Counted from the first letter of the stretch, positions 1-7,708 are shown. The stretch: DNA of 13,884 nucleotides from JBEINZ01 sp040377825 (GCA_040377825.1 JBEINZ010000053.1:1-13884), one strand, 5' to 3'. Numbers and translations are program-made. The notes: generated by a model not told the origin, from the letters alone.

Positions 1-408
1 ATCCTCAACAACACGATCCGCGCCGGGAGGCATACGCCGGCCGAGCCCCTGCATGCCGACGGCATCCAGGGATTTCCGGCGCGCGACGACGGCGTCAACC
101 GTGACGTTCTGATCGACGGCAACCGGATCGAGGCGGGTCCAAGCGGTGACTACATGCAGGGCATCACGATTTTCGACGGGCGCTGGGAAAACGTCCGCGT
201 GACAAACAATACGATCGAAACGCGGGCCTGGCACGGCATCGCGTTTTTTGGCGTGACCGGCGGCCTGATCGCCGGGAATAGGGTCATCGCGGCAGATCCC
301 AAGCAGCGCAGTTGGATCATGGTCACGGCGTCAAAGACCGGACGTCCGTCAAGCGGGATCGAACTGCGTGATAACATATCGCCGGCTTACAAAATCGATC
401 GGCGATGA
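1..408 (+). CDS. C-terminal fragment of a right-handed beta-helix protein (5' end outside window)
   Basis: The frame is open from base 1 to the TGA at 406-408, giving 135 residues with no start inside; the real start lies upstream. The fragment shows the short repeating pattern of parallel beta-helix (PbH1, pectate-lyase-like) coils: ILNNTI, VLIDGNRI, VRVTNNTI, GLIAGNRV and IELRDNI, each with an Asn in the turn. A motif HADGIQGF precedes one coil and closely resembles HADAIWV in the next gene, so the two proteins look related. Members of this fold are usually polysaccharide lyases, hydrolases, epimerases or binding proteins acting outside the cytoplasm. The neighbouring polysaccharide locus makes a glycan-acting role likely, but no catalytic residues can be assigned from this fragment. 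An AT-rich gap of 171 bases separates it from the next gene. Confidence 0.8.
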   Translation: MLNNTIRAGRHTPAEPLHADGIQGFPARDDGVNRDVLIDGNRIEAGPSGDYMQGITIFDGRWENVRVTNNTIETRAWHGIAFFGVTGGLIAGNRVIAADPKQRSWIMVTASKTGRPSSGIELRDNISPAYKIDRR

Positions 409-579
409 GGGTCTATCACGCGGGGTGCGGTCGAGGTTTTGGCGGTAAAAAGCATATTAATATTCGAATCTGTACAAGTTTAATACTGCTCCTCACCTTA
501 CGTTAGAGAGATGAAACTACGGTCTCATCCAACACCAAGTGCCTCGTGTGAGGCATTTCAGTTGGACAGGAGCCAAACG
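409..579 (+). promoter_or_regulatory. AT-rich intergenic region upstream of the beta-helix/RTX gene, probable promoter region
   Basis: The gap between the two beta-helix genes is rich in A and T between about 445 and 505, unlike the GC-rich coding DNA around it. It holds a perfect 10-base palindrome ATATTAATAT (454-463) that overlaps the palindrome ATTCGAAT (462-469). A poor -35/-10 pair, TTGGCG (439-444) and TATTCG (461-466) with a 16-base spacer, is the best I see. No terminator hairpin for the upstream gene is visible. The region probably carries the promoter, and perhaps an operator, of the gene starting at 580; this is inference from composition and position. Confidence 0.4.
568..572 (+). 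promoter_or_regulatory. Ribosome binding site AGGAG selecting the ATG at 580
   Basis: AGGAG lies seven bases before the ATG at 580. The in-frame ATG at 511 has only a weak purine stretch (AGAGAG) directly against it, and the 23 extra residues it would add show no signal or domain. The 580 start is therefore preferred. Confidence 0.7.
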
Positions 580-3096
580 ATGCCAGTTGCGAGCGATATT
601 GCAAAGATTGCCACAGCAAACGACCTCAGCAACTTACCAGCTCTGAGCGGCTTCGTTGGGTCTGGCATTCCGCGTGAGGCGATGAAGAGCTATACAACGC
701 TGAAGCCCGCAGACGGATTTTTCTATAGTTCGACATACAATGTCATTGTTATCACGAAATCATTCGCCACCCTCGACGGCTATGATTTCAGCGGCGTTTC
801 GCTAAACATTCTCGCCAATGACGTTACATTCAGGAACTGCTACTTCGACGCATCGGCTGGAAACTACGCAATCAACGGATTGCCCGGCACGGCTGGATTG
901 ACGGTCGATCACTCAACCTTCGACGGTTTGAAGCTGGACAAGCATAGCTACGTCGACTTTATCGCCTCGCGCGGCCTCGGCACCATGATTACCAACAATA
1001 TCTTCATCGACACGCCAAGCGACGCGATCGGATTGTGGAGCGGCATTGTCCGCGGAAATCTGTTCTCCGGCTCGGGCTACGCAACGGACGCCCATGCCGA
1101 CGCAATCTGGGTATCGCGCTCAATCGGTCCGGTACTGATCGAAGACAACATCATCGACTGGCGGACGCCTTCGGATGCGCGAACCGGAACCAACAACGCC
1201 ATTCGGGTCACCGGCGAGGGCGGCGACGTCAATGATGTGCTGGTGCGCAACAATATCATTCTCGGCGGGACCAACACGGTCCTCGTTTCCGATGGCGCGA
1301 CCTGGACGCATACGGCCGAACAAGTTGGCTCGGTGACCAATGTGCGGGTCATCGACAACGTGATCGATTTCGGCAAATTCGGCTCTCTGGAGCAAACTTG
1401 GCGCCCGGCCGACATGGTCTACTCGAATAACGCCCATGCCTTCGGACAAGCGCCATCTCCGAGTTTGGCGGCGATCGGTTCGCTGCCGGATCTCGCGACG
1501 CTTCGCTCGTTCGTCGCGATCAATGCAACCGCCACCGTGAACGGTACGGCGGGAGCGGACTATATCGTCGGTGGCGAAGGATCGAACCTGATCCTGGCCG
1601 GCGACGGTAACGACGTGATCGAGGGCGGCGCCGGTCGCGACTATATCGCCGCCGGCGGCGGGGCCGACACGTTCGTGTATCGCTCGCTCGCGCACTCCGG
1701 CAAGGATTGGATCGCGGACTTCCAGCAGGGACTGGACAAGATCTATCTGGCGAGCCTCGAGGGGGCGCCACAGACGCTGACCGGCTGGCAATGGCTCGGC
1801 ACGGAGACGTTCACCGGCAACACGTGGCAGCTTCGCTATCAATATGCCAACGGCACGACCATCGTGCAGCTGGACGTCGACGGAAACCTGCGGCCGGATT
1901 TCGAGGTGCAGTTGAAGGGCGTTTACGCTCTGACATCGGCCGATTTCGTGCTGCTTGACCTGGCAAGTCTGCCCTATGGTGCCGCGAGTGGGGTGCTCGG
2001 TTCGGTCGCGCCTCCAAACCGCGCGCCGGTGATCACTGGACCCGCCGCGTCCTCATGGTTTGAGGGCACGGCCGGGGACTATGCGAAATCCGGCGTGCTG
2101 CGGATCGCCGATGCCGATGCCGGCGACGCGCTATCGGTCGTGACGCTGGGGCAATCCGTCACGCTTCAGTCAGCCCGGGGCCTCGACATGACACCGAACC
2201 TCACGATCGGCCAGATCGCGGCCTTTCAGAACTCATTTTCGATGACGACGAGCGGACTCGGGTCGAACCGCGCCGCCGCAAACTGGACCTACGCGGTCGC
2301 CGATAAAGCGATTGATTTTCTCGGCCAAAACGAGACGCTGAAGGTCACCACCAAGGTGCTTATCGCGGACGATCACGGCAGCGTGGCGACGCGCGATGTC
2401 ATTATCACCATGAAGGGTGTGAATGATGCACCCACTTTGTCGGCTGGCGGCGACACTGTGACGACTGGCACGGTCGCCGAGAGTTACGGTCTTGCCGGGG
2501 ACGCGACGCTTCATGTCGCCGAAGGCAGGTTTCGGTTTGCCGACGCGGATTTGAGCGACACCCATGTGGTCAAGGCCGTGGCCAAAGCCGGCGGCTATGT
2601 CGGGACATTCACACCCACGCTCCAGACCGATACCACAGGAAACGGCAAGGGTGTGGTTGCCTGGACCTTCTCCGTCGCCGATAAGGCCCTCGACGCACTC
2701 GCGGATGGGCAGCCGATAACGCAGACCTATTCAGTGTCGATCGGCGATGGCAAGGGCGGGCTGGTCAAACAGGACGTAACCGTCATTCTCAATGGAGCTG
2801 CCGATCAGTTCACGTTCTTATCATTGAACAAGCAGTCGCTGACCAAATTCTCGGCCGGCGACACCATCGCGGTCGATCATCAGGCATTCATCGGTTTGGA
2901 TATCGGCGCGCTCGACGCGGCGTATTTCTCGAATGCCGGACGCGCCACGCTTTCCGGGCATGGACAATTCTTTACCGATGCCGCGCAGCGTTCGCTTTAT
3001 TGGGACGCGGATGGGGCCGGAATGGGTGCGGCCGTAAAGATTGCAAGCTTCAACATGGCGTCGACCATCCACGCGACGGATATCCTGGTCATTTGA
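580..3096 (+). CDS. Secreted beta-helix protein with RTX Ca-binding repeats and VCBS-like domains, possible glycan-acting enzyme
   Basis: This is an 838-residue protein with no N-terminal signal peptide. Residues about 65-290 form a right-handed beta-helix (coils such as MITNNIFID, VLIEDNIID, VLVRNNIIL, VRVIDNVID). Residues about 331-367 are four RTX nonapeptides (GGEGSNLIL, AGDGNDVIE, GGAGRDYIA, AGGGADTFV), followed by the usual post-RTX segment. Two VCBS-like repeats follow at about 481-615 and 616-740, sharing WTYAVADKAID and WTFSVADKALD. The last 98 residues contain RSLYWDADGAG and end in ATDILVI, resembling RTX C-terminal type I secretion regions. Predicted role: export by a type I ABC system, Ca-dependent folding outside, and binding or depolymerising of EPS, as for secreted Rhizobium EPS glycanases. 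No secretion genes are in the window. Catalytic activity is not shown; a structural or adhesin role is an alternative. The first ~100 codons look less GC-biased than the rest. Its end overlaps the convergent gene by 8 bases. Confidence 0.85.
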   Translation: MPVASDIAKIATANDLSNLPALSGFVGSGIPREAMKSYTTLKPADGFFYSSTYNVIVITKSFATLDGYDFSGVSLNILANDVTFRNCYFDASAGNYAINGLPGTAGLTVDHSTFDGLKLDKHSYVDFIASRGLGTMITNNIFIDTPSDAIGLWSGIVRGNLFSGSGYATDAHADAIWVSRSIGPVLIEDNIIDWRTPSDARTGTNNAIRVTGEGGDVNDVLVRNNIILGGTNTVLVSDGATWTHTAEQVGSVTNVRVIDNVIDFGKFGSLEQTWRPADMVYSNNAHAFGQAPSPSLAAIGSLPDLATLRSFVAINATATVNGTAGADYIVGGEGSNLILAGDGNDVIEGGAGRDYIAAGGGADTFVYRSLAHSGKDWIADFQQGLDKIYLASLEGAPQTLTGWQWLGTETFTGNTWQLRYQYANGTTIVQLDVDGNLRPDFEVQLKGVYALTSADFVLLDLASLPYGAASGVLGSVAPPNRAPVITGPAASSWFEGTAGDYAKSGVLRIADADAGDALSVVTLGQSVTLQSARGLDMTPNLTIGQIAAFQNSFSMTTSGLGSNRAAANWTYAVADKAIDFLGQNETLKVTTKVLIADDHGSVATRDVIITMKGVNDAPTLSAGGDTVTTGTVAESYGLAGDATLHVAEGRFRFADADLSDTHVVKAVAKAGGYVGTFTPTLQTDTTGNGKGVVAWTFSVADKALDALADGQPITQTYSVSIGDGKGGLVKQDVTVILNGAADQFTFLSLNKQSLTKFSAGDTIAVDHQAFIGLDIGALDAAYFSNAGRATLSGHGQFFTDAAQRSLYWDADGAGMGAAVKIASFNMASTIHATDILVI

Positions 3097-5419
3097 AAGG
3101 TAGCACCTTCTCGCGCCGCGTGACCTGTTGCGTTGCGTGCGGGGCAGTGAAGACGGAGGCGGCCGCGCTGGGATTGGCCGTCTGGCGGGTTTGATCGAAG
3201 TAGGCCGCGTAAGATCCGAAGCTGCCGTCTTCCGGACGGAGTTCGGCAAGTTCCGCTTGGTTCAGCACGCTTGCAAACAGCTTTTCCTGCACTGGACGAT
3301 TGAGCCTCAGTGCTTCCAGAATGAGCGAGGCATCGGCTTGCCGCCAGCGCGCGACCAACAGGAAGCGGTCGACGAACTCGGCGAGCGAGCGCGCATCCGA
3401 GGTGATCGCGATGGGCGGCAAGTCCACGATGACAGTATCAAAGCGCTGTCGGAACTCCGCGAAGCAGCGCTGCATGCCGGAGGACGCCAGCACTTCGGCC
3501 GGCTCCATGGGGCGCCCCGGCCCAGTGGTGAGAATTGACAGCGGCAGGCCCGCCGCGGCGCGGAAGGCCGAGGCCTGAAACTCCGGGGTGGACACCAGAT
3601 CCTGTAGCCCGATCCCGTCATCGGCCCCCAATCGCCGTGTCAGGCTCGCGCGCCGCAAATCCGCGTCGACGAGCAGCGCGCGATGGCCGGCCCGCGCGCA
3701 TAGGACCGCGAGATTCGCCGCGACGAGGCTCGCCCCTTCGCCCGGAAGTGCGGATACGACACCAATGACCAAGCCACCGCGCGGTGGGCGGTATTCGTCG
3801 GCGGCGAATTTAATCCGACGCAGCGTTTCGGCGAAGACGCTTGACGGCGCATGCATGACCACGGCGAACTCACGTGGCAGCTCGATGCCCGGTCGCCCTG
3901 CTTGCAAGCGCGCGGCCGCGACGGCCGCGGTGGTCTCTGTCGGATCGATTGTCGGCAAGAAACCGAGACACGGCACGTCGGTCGCCGCCTCGATCTGGCG
4001 GCGCGTGCGCAGGCGACGGGAAAAGGCTTCGAGCACGATCGCAGCGAAGAAGCCGGCGCCGAACCCGAGGATCGCGCCGCCAAGGAGCGAGCGCGTCGTG
4101 CGGGGAAAGGTTGGCTGGCTTGGCGGTCGCGCTTCGGAGATGACGCGGGCTTCGGTCATGGGGAAGCTCTGTTTGTTCACCTCCTCCAGATATTTCTCCA
4201 TGAAGGCATCGCGAATCGTCTTGACCGAATCCGCGACGCTTTGCAGCTGCTGAAGCTGGATGCGGGCTTCCTGCGCGGTGGATGAGCGACTACCGAGTTC
4301 GGTCAGTTCAGCCTCCAACGTCGCCTCGCGGCTCTTGGCGATCTCAAGGTCGCTCTTGGAGCCGTCGCGGATCCGCTTGAACTCGTCGAGAATGCTTTTT
4401 TGCAATTCGCCAAGCTGCGCGCGCATCTTGACGACGGACTCGTGGTTTGCGCCGGAGCGGACGGTCAATTCGGCGATTAAGCGCTGTGTATCGAGATACT
4501 TCGTGCGCAGCGCGATAATGATCTGGTTGGTAAACTCGTCGACGAGCCCGCCTTGCAGGTTTCCGGTCTCCACGATCGTCGTGAGCCGGGCCACCTTGGC
4601 GGCCGCCTCGCCGCGTTGCAATCGAGCGTCCGCCAGCTTTTCGCTCAGATTGTTGACCTGTTCCTCGTCGATGAATTTGCCGTCGGCGAGCACGATATTG
4701 TGCGACATGCGATAGCGCACAACGGCGCCATCGGCGGCGATGACATCCTTCTGGATGTCCGCGAGGCGGCTTGAGAACCATTGGCTCGCCTGAGTGGAGG
4801 CGACACGTTTGGCGTCGAGTTGATCGGCGATATAGGCGGCGGCGATGGCGTTGGCGATCCGCGCGGACTTATCGGCGGTGCTCGCGGTGACGGCGAGGTA
4901 GATGGCATAGGACACGTCGATGCGGTCGACCTCCAGACGCGCGGTCAGGGCCTCCATGGCGAGCTGCATGCGGCCGTCGTCGACGAGATTGCCGCCATCC
5001 CCGAAGCGTAAGAGAGCGTTCAATCGCGTCAGCAGGGGGCTCTCGCCGTTGAATTCAGGGTCTTCGTGCAGCTTCTCCGCCTCAATCGCGCGGCGAAGCA
5101 CGCTGTCGGAACGAATGACCGTTATCTGGCTCTGCACGACCGACGCGTCGATCCGGCCGGCGCCGTTGGAAAAGTCCTGATCGACCGGCGCGAGGCGCTT
5201 GAAGTCGACCAAGACGGAGGCGCTTGCGCGATAACCCCGCGGTGCGATCGCGAGCACCATCGCGCCAAGGACGAGCCCCATGAAGGACGCGGCAAGGATC
5301 AGCATGCGTCGATTGCGCAGCACCTCGAAGAAGAAGACCGCGCCGCGATCTTCTCCCAATGATTGGCGACTTTCCTGCATGCGCACGCGCGATGCCGGCT
5401 GAATCCGATCCTGGTGCAC
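3089..5419 (-). CDS. Wzc/ExoP/GumC-like polysaccharide co-polymerase with degenerate BY-kinase domain (copy B)
   Basis: With a GTG start at 5419 this is 776 residues, normal for the PCP-2a family that sets EPS chain length and couples polymerisation to export. Order: TM1 (about 39-59), long periplasmic Wzz-like and coiled-coil region, proline-rich PPSQPTFP just before TM2 (about 443-465), then a cytoplasmic BY-kinase domain. Walker A' (LLVDADLRR, about 582-590) and Walker B (VIVDLPP, about 673-679) are intact. The P-loop, however, reads ALPGEGAS where the family has GEGK[ST]: the essential lysine is alanine (A563, codon GCG at 3731-3733). The C-terminus has only SYAAYFD followed by a ~33-residue tail without tyrosine, unlike copy A. 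Autokinase activity is probably lost while the assembly scaffold is kept. It is the last gene of the leftward cluster. The in-frame GTG at 5455 would add 12 residues, but GGAGG (5424-5428) favours 5419; the first ATG is at 5380. Confidence 0.92.
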   Translation of the reverse strand: MHQDRIQPASRVRMQESRQSLGEDRGAVFFFEVLRNRRMLILAASFMGLVLGAMVLAIAPRGYRASASVLVDFKRLAPVDQDFSNGAGRIDASVVQSQITVIRSDSVLRRAIEAEKLHEDPEFNGESPLLTRLNALLRFGDGGNLVDDGRMQLAMEALTARLEVDRIDVSYAIYLAVTASTADKSARIANAIAAAYIADQLDAKRVASTQASQWFSSRLADIQKDVIAADGAVVRYRMSHNIVLADGKFIDEEQVNNLSEKLADARLQRGEAAAKVARLTTIVETGNLQGGLVDEFTNQIIIALRTKYLDTQRLIAELTVRSGANHESVVKMRAQLGELQKSILDEFKRIRDGSKSDLEIAKSREATLEAELTELGSRSSTAQEARIQLQQLQSVADSVKTIRDAFMEKYLEEVNKQSFPMTEARVISEARPPSQPTFPRTTRSLLGGAILGFGAGFFAAIVLEAFSRRLRTRRQIEAATDVPCLGFLPTIDPTETTAAVAAARLQAGRPGIELPREFAVVMHAPSSVFAETLRRIKFAADEYRPPRGGLVIGVVSALPGEGASLVAANLAVLCARAGHRALLVDADLRRASLTRRLGADDGIGLQDLVSTPEFQASAFRAAAGLPLSILTTGPGRPMEPAEVLASSGMQRCFAEFRQRFDTVIVDLPPIAITSDARSLAEFVDRFLLVARWRQADASLILEALRLNRPVQEKLFASVLNQAELAELRPEDGSFGSYAAYFDQTRQTANPSAAASVFTAPHATQQVTRREKVLPFK

Positions 5420-5538
5420 GCATCCTCCATGAGCGAAGCGGGCGCGGGCTGACACAAGAGCGCGGCCCGCGAAGCGCCACGTTCAAGTTTGCCCGACTAC
5501 GAATAAAATATCTAGAATATGTATTGGATCTTGATAGG
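5420..5538 (-). promoter_or_regulatory. Gap between GT4 gene and copy B with an AT-rich patch, possible internal promoter
   Basis: This 119-base gap is the longest inside the leftward cluster. Its middle (about 5498-5528) is AT-rich, with ATAT-type half sites around CTAG (5507-5519) and the minus-strand 9-mer TATTCGTAG (5505-5497), also found in the divergent promoter at 10869-10877. I could not find a convincing -35/-10 pair. It may carry an internal promoter or operator that lets copy B be expressed apart from the rest, or it may be a plain spacer. Confidence 0.25.
5424..5428 (-). promoter_or_regulatory. Ribosome binding site GGAGG for the GTG at 5419
   Basis: On the minus strand GGAGG is followed by four bases and then GTG (5419-5417). 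The spacing is short but workable. Neither the GTG at 5455 nor the ATG at 5380 has a comparable purine tract, so this site decides the start of copy B. Confidence 0.5.
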
Positions 5539-6750
5539 TCAGATACGACGCTCGATCGACACTGTTTCGGGCGCTGGCAATAAGCTCTCGAAGACCGCGA
5601 CGTATTTGTTTGCCTCGCGCTCCCAGAGAAAGGCGACATCGGCCAATTGCTTGGCGCGCGCGCCGAGGCTCGCGCGCAGCGGATCGTCGTTCATCAAGGT
5701 CTGGCAGGCCTCGGCCAAGCCGATCGAATCAGGGCGCTCGGCATAGGTACCGGCGTCGCCGAGCAGCCGCATGGTTTCGCCTAGGCGATAGGCGACCGAA
5801 GGTATGCCCAGCGCGCTGTACTCGAAGACCTTATTCATGGAGATCTTGTCGTTGTAGGGATTGACCGGGTCTGGGATGACGCCGATGTCGAAGGCGCTCA
5901 GATGCGCGAGCAGCGCTTGGCCTGAAAGATAACCGGTGAAGGTCATGTCCTCGTCCACGCCGAGTTTATGCGCAAGCGCCTTGACGCTTTCCAGGGCTGG
6001 CCCATCGCCGACGACAATCGTGTGGAAGTCATCCTGGCCAAGCCGGGTTTTGAGGTCGTGCACCGCGTGGACGAGTTGGTCGACGCCGTCTTGATCGCCG
6101 ATAATGCCGATATAGCCGAGCACGTGTCGGCGGCCCTTGCGCGCGTCCGGGGCCGGCTCGACCCTGACGAGGCGCGAACGATCGGGCACGCTATAGACCG
6201 CGGTGACCGCCGCCGGCGCGACGCCACCGCGCTCGATGGCGATTTGGCGGAACGTGTCATTTGCCGAGATGACGGCGTCGGCACATTTGAAGGTCAACCA
6301 TTCGGCGAGCCTCAAAAGCGCGTGGAATGGGCCCTTGCGGTTGAATTTCGCCTCGAACAGCTCCGGGGCGATGTCGTGGTGATCGAAAACGAACCGCTTG
6401 CCCAGAAGCTTATAGGGTGCGGCGACCAGGAACATCAGATCCGGCGGATTGCAGGCCTGCACGACGTCGAACCCGCCGGTACGGTGGATGCGCCAGAGAA
6501 GCCGCGTTTGATGGAACAGGGCGGTCGCATATTCCGCAACGAAGCCGAGCGCCCCGCGCGCTTCCAGCGGTAGCGGATGACGGTGGATCTCGATCCCGTC
6601 GATGGTCTCTTCGGCGAGCGGATAGGCTTTGTTACGCGGACAGATGACTGACACGGCCCATCCGGCCGCGTTGAGTGCGCGTGCTTCCTGCCAAACGCGC
6701 CGGTCGAAGGGGACCGGCAAATTCTCAACAATGATAACGCAACGTTTCAC
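5539..6750 (-). CDS. GT4-family (GT-B fold) glycosyltransferase for polysaccharide assembly
   Basis: A 403-residue cytoplasmic or membrane-associated glycosyltransferase that would move a sugar from a nucleotide donor to the growing lipid-linked repeat unit. The N-terminus (VENLPVPFDRRVWQEARAL, residues 8-26) and DHHDIAPELFE (123-133) are typical of the GT4 subgroup found in EPS and O-antigen clusters. The C-terminal donor domain shows LGYIGIIGDQDGVDQL (211-226), VVGDGPALE (246-254) and the donor-binding stretch KISMNKVFEYSALGIPSVAY (302-321) with E310 in the EX7E-like region. Donor and linkage cannot be deduced. The GTG at 6750 is chosen because AGGAG lies eight bases upstream and the protein then begins at the conserved first strand (KRCVIIVEN). 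A longer in-frame extension to 7002 would run into rmlA and has no recognisable sequence. It sits 79 bases after rmlA. Confidence 0.9.
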   Translation of the reverse strand: MKRCVIIVENLPVPFDRRVWQEARALNAAGWAVSVICPRNKAYPLAEETIDGIEIHRHPLPLEARGALGFVAEYATALFHQTRLLWRIHRTGGFDVVQACNPPDLMFLVAAPYKLLGKRFVFDHHDIAPELFEAKFNRKGPFHALLRLAEWLTFKCADAVISANDTFRQIAIERGGVAPAAVTAVYSVPDRSRLVRVEPAPDARKGRRHVLGYIGIIGDQDGVDQLVHAVHDLKTRLGQDDFHTIVVGDGPALESVKALAHKLGVDEDMTFTGYLSGQALLAHLSAFDIGVIPDPVNPYNDKISMNKVFEYSALGIPSVAYRLGETMRLLGDAGTYAERPDSIGLAEACQTLMNDDPLRASLGARAKQLADVAFLWEREANKYVAVFESLLPAPETVSIERRI

Positions 6751-6758
6751 GAGGCATG

Positions 6759-6763
6759 CTCCT
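6759..6763 (-). promoter_or_regulatory. Ribosome binding site AGGAG for the GTG start at 6750
   Basis: AGGAG on the minus strand lies eight bases before the GTG (6750-6748) of the glycosyltransferase gene. It fixes the start against longer in-frame candidates reaching into rmlA. Confidence 0.7.
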
Positions 6764-6803
6764 GATGGTTCGGCCCCAGCCCCATCGCGGATAAGCCTTG
6801 GTC

Positions 6804-6823
6804 GGCGCGAGCTCGTTCGCGCC
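6804..6823 (-). other. Intercistronic stem-loop between rmlA and the GT4 gene
   Basis: The arms GGCGCGA (6804-6810) and TCGCGCC (6817-6823) are perfect inverted repeats around a 6-base loop in the 79-base gap, just after the rmlA stop. No T-run follows in the minus-strand direction, so it is not a canonical intrinsic terminator. It could protect the upstream message from 3' decay or lower downstream expression; chance pairing in GC-rich DNA is also possible. Confidence 0.35.
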
Positions 6824-6829
6824 AACGCG

Positions 6830-7708
6830 TCAGTTCGAGTCTCGATCCCGTGCGAGGCCGAGAAGATATTGACCATATGCGCTTTTTTCGATGCGCGTGG
6901 CCTGCCCGATAAGATGGTCGCGCGTGATCCATCCCGCCGCGTAGGCGATCTCCTCCGGGCTGGCGACGCGGAAGCCTTGGCGCTTTTCCAGGGTGCGTAC
7001 AAATTCGCCCGCTTCCAGAAGCGAATCCGGCGTGCCCGTATCGAGCCAGGCGAAACCTCGGCCCATCAGCTCGACCCTGAGACTTCCGCGCTCCAGATAG
7101 ACCTTGTTGACATCGGTGATCTCCAACTCGCCGCGCGGCGAGGGCTTCAGGTTCGCCGCGATCTCCACGACCTGTTGATCGTAGAAGTAAAGTCCCGTTA
7201 CCGCCCAATTGGAGCGAGGCTTGGCCGGCTTTTCCTCGATCGAGCGGGCGGTGCCGTCGGCGTCAAAGGCGACCACGCCGTAACGCTCGGGATCGTTCAC
7301 ATGGTAGGCGAAAACGGTCGCGCCGTCCGTCCGATTGGAGGCCGCGCGCAACATTTTGGGCAGCCCGTGGCCGTAGTAGAGATTGTCTCCGAGGATCAGC
7401 GCGGAGGATCCGCCGGCGACGAAATCCGCGCCGATGATGAAGGCTTGCGCGAGGCCTTCCGGGCGTGGCTGCGCGGCGTAGCTAAGCCTCACGCCCCATT
7501 GGCTGCCGTCTTCCAGGAGCCGTTGAAAGAGCGGCAAGTCATGCGGGGTGGAAATGACCAGGATGTCCTTTATGCCCGCCATCATCAGGGTTGTCAGCGG
7601 ATAGTAGATCATCGGCTTGTCGTAGACCGGTAGCAGCTGCTTTGAGATAACCTGCGTCATCGGATGCAGCCGCGTGCCGGAACCGCCGGCGAGAATGATG
7701 CCCTTCAT
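6830..7708 (-). CDS. rmlA: Glucose-1-phosphate thymidylyltransferase RmlA (RfbA)
   Basis: This 292-residue protein catalyses dTTP + glucose-1-phosphate to dTDP-glucose + PPi, the first step of dTDP-L-rhamnose synthesis in the cytoplasm. Nucleotidyltransferase hallmarks are complete: GGSGTRLHPMT (8-18), SKQLLPVYDKPM (22-33) with the conserved K23, metal-binding GDN (107-109), EEKP followed by NWAVTGLYFYD, and near the C-terminus WLDTGTPDSLLEA. Length matches the RmlA family. The ATG at 7708 puts the protein at its canonical MKGIILAGGSG start; AAGGAT a few bases upstream is a modest ribosome site. A longer in-frame ATG at 7786 adds 26 residues with no similarity to the family. It lies 102 bases after rmlC in the same direction. 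RmlB and RmlD are not in this window. Confidence 0.96.
   Translation of the reverse strand: MKGIILAGGSGTRLHPMTQVISKQLLPVYDKPMIYYPLTTLMMAGIKDILVISTPHDLPLFQRLLEDGSQWGVRLSYAAQPRPEGLAQAFIIGADFVAGGSSALILGDNLYYGHGLPKMLRAASNRTDGATVFAYHVNDPERYGVVAFDADGTARSIEEKPAKPRSNWAVTGLYFYDQQVVEIAANLKPSPRGELEITDVNKVYLERGSLRVELMGRGFAWLDTGTPDSLLEAGEFVRTLEKRQGFRVASPEEIAYAAGWITRDHLIGQATRIEKSAYGQYLLGLARDRDSN

Noticed and set aside
1120..1842. Open frame of 240 codons on the minus strand within the beta-helix/RTX gene
   Set aside because: The plus-strand frame shows unmistakable beta-helix and RTX repeats; the minus-strand product is Arg-rich and shows no domain.
6751..7002. N-terminal extension of the GT4 gene into rmlA
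   Set aside because: The extra 84 residues overlap rmlA on the same strand and match nothing; the GTG at 6750 has a good ribosome site and the conserved family start.
6629..7633. Open frame of 334 codons on the plus strand opposite rmlA and the GT4 start
   Set aside because: It is antisense to well-recognised rmlA coding sequence, with no recognisable domain and no good ribosome site.
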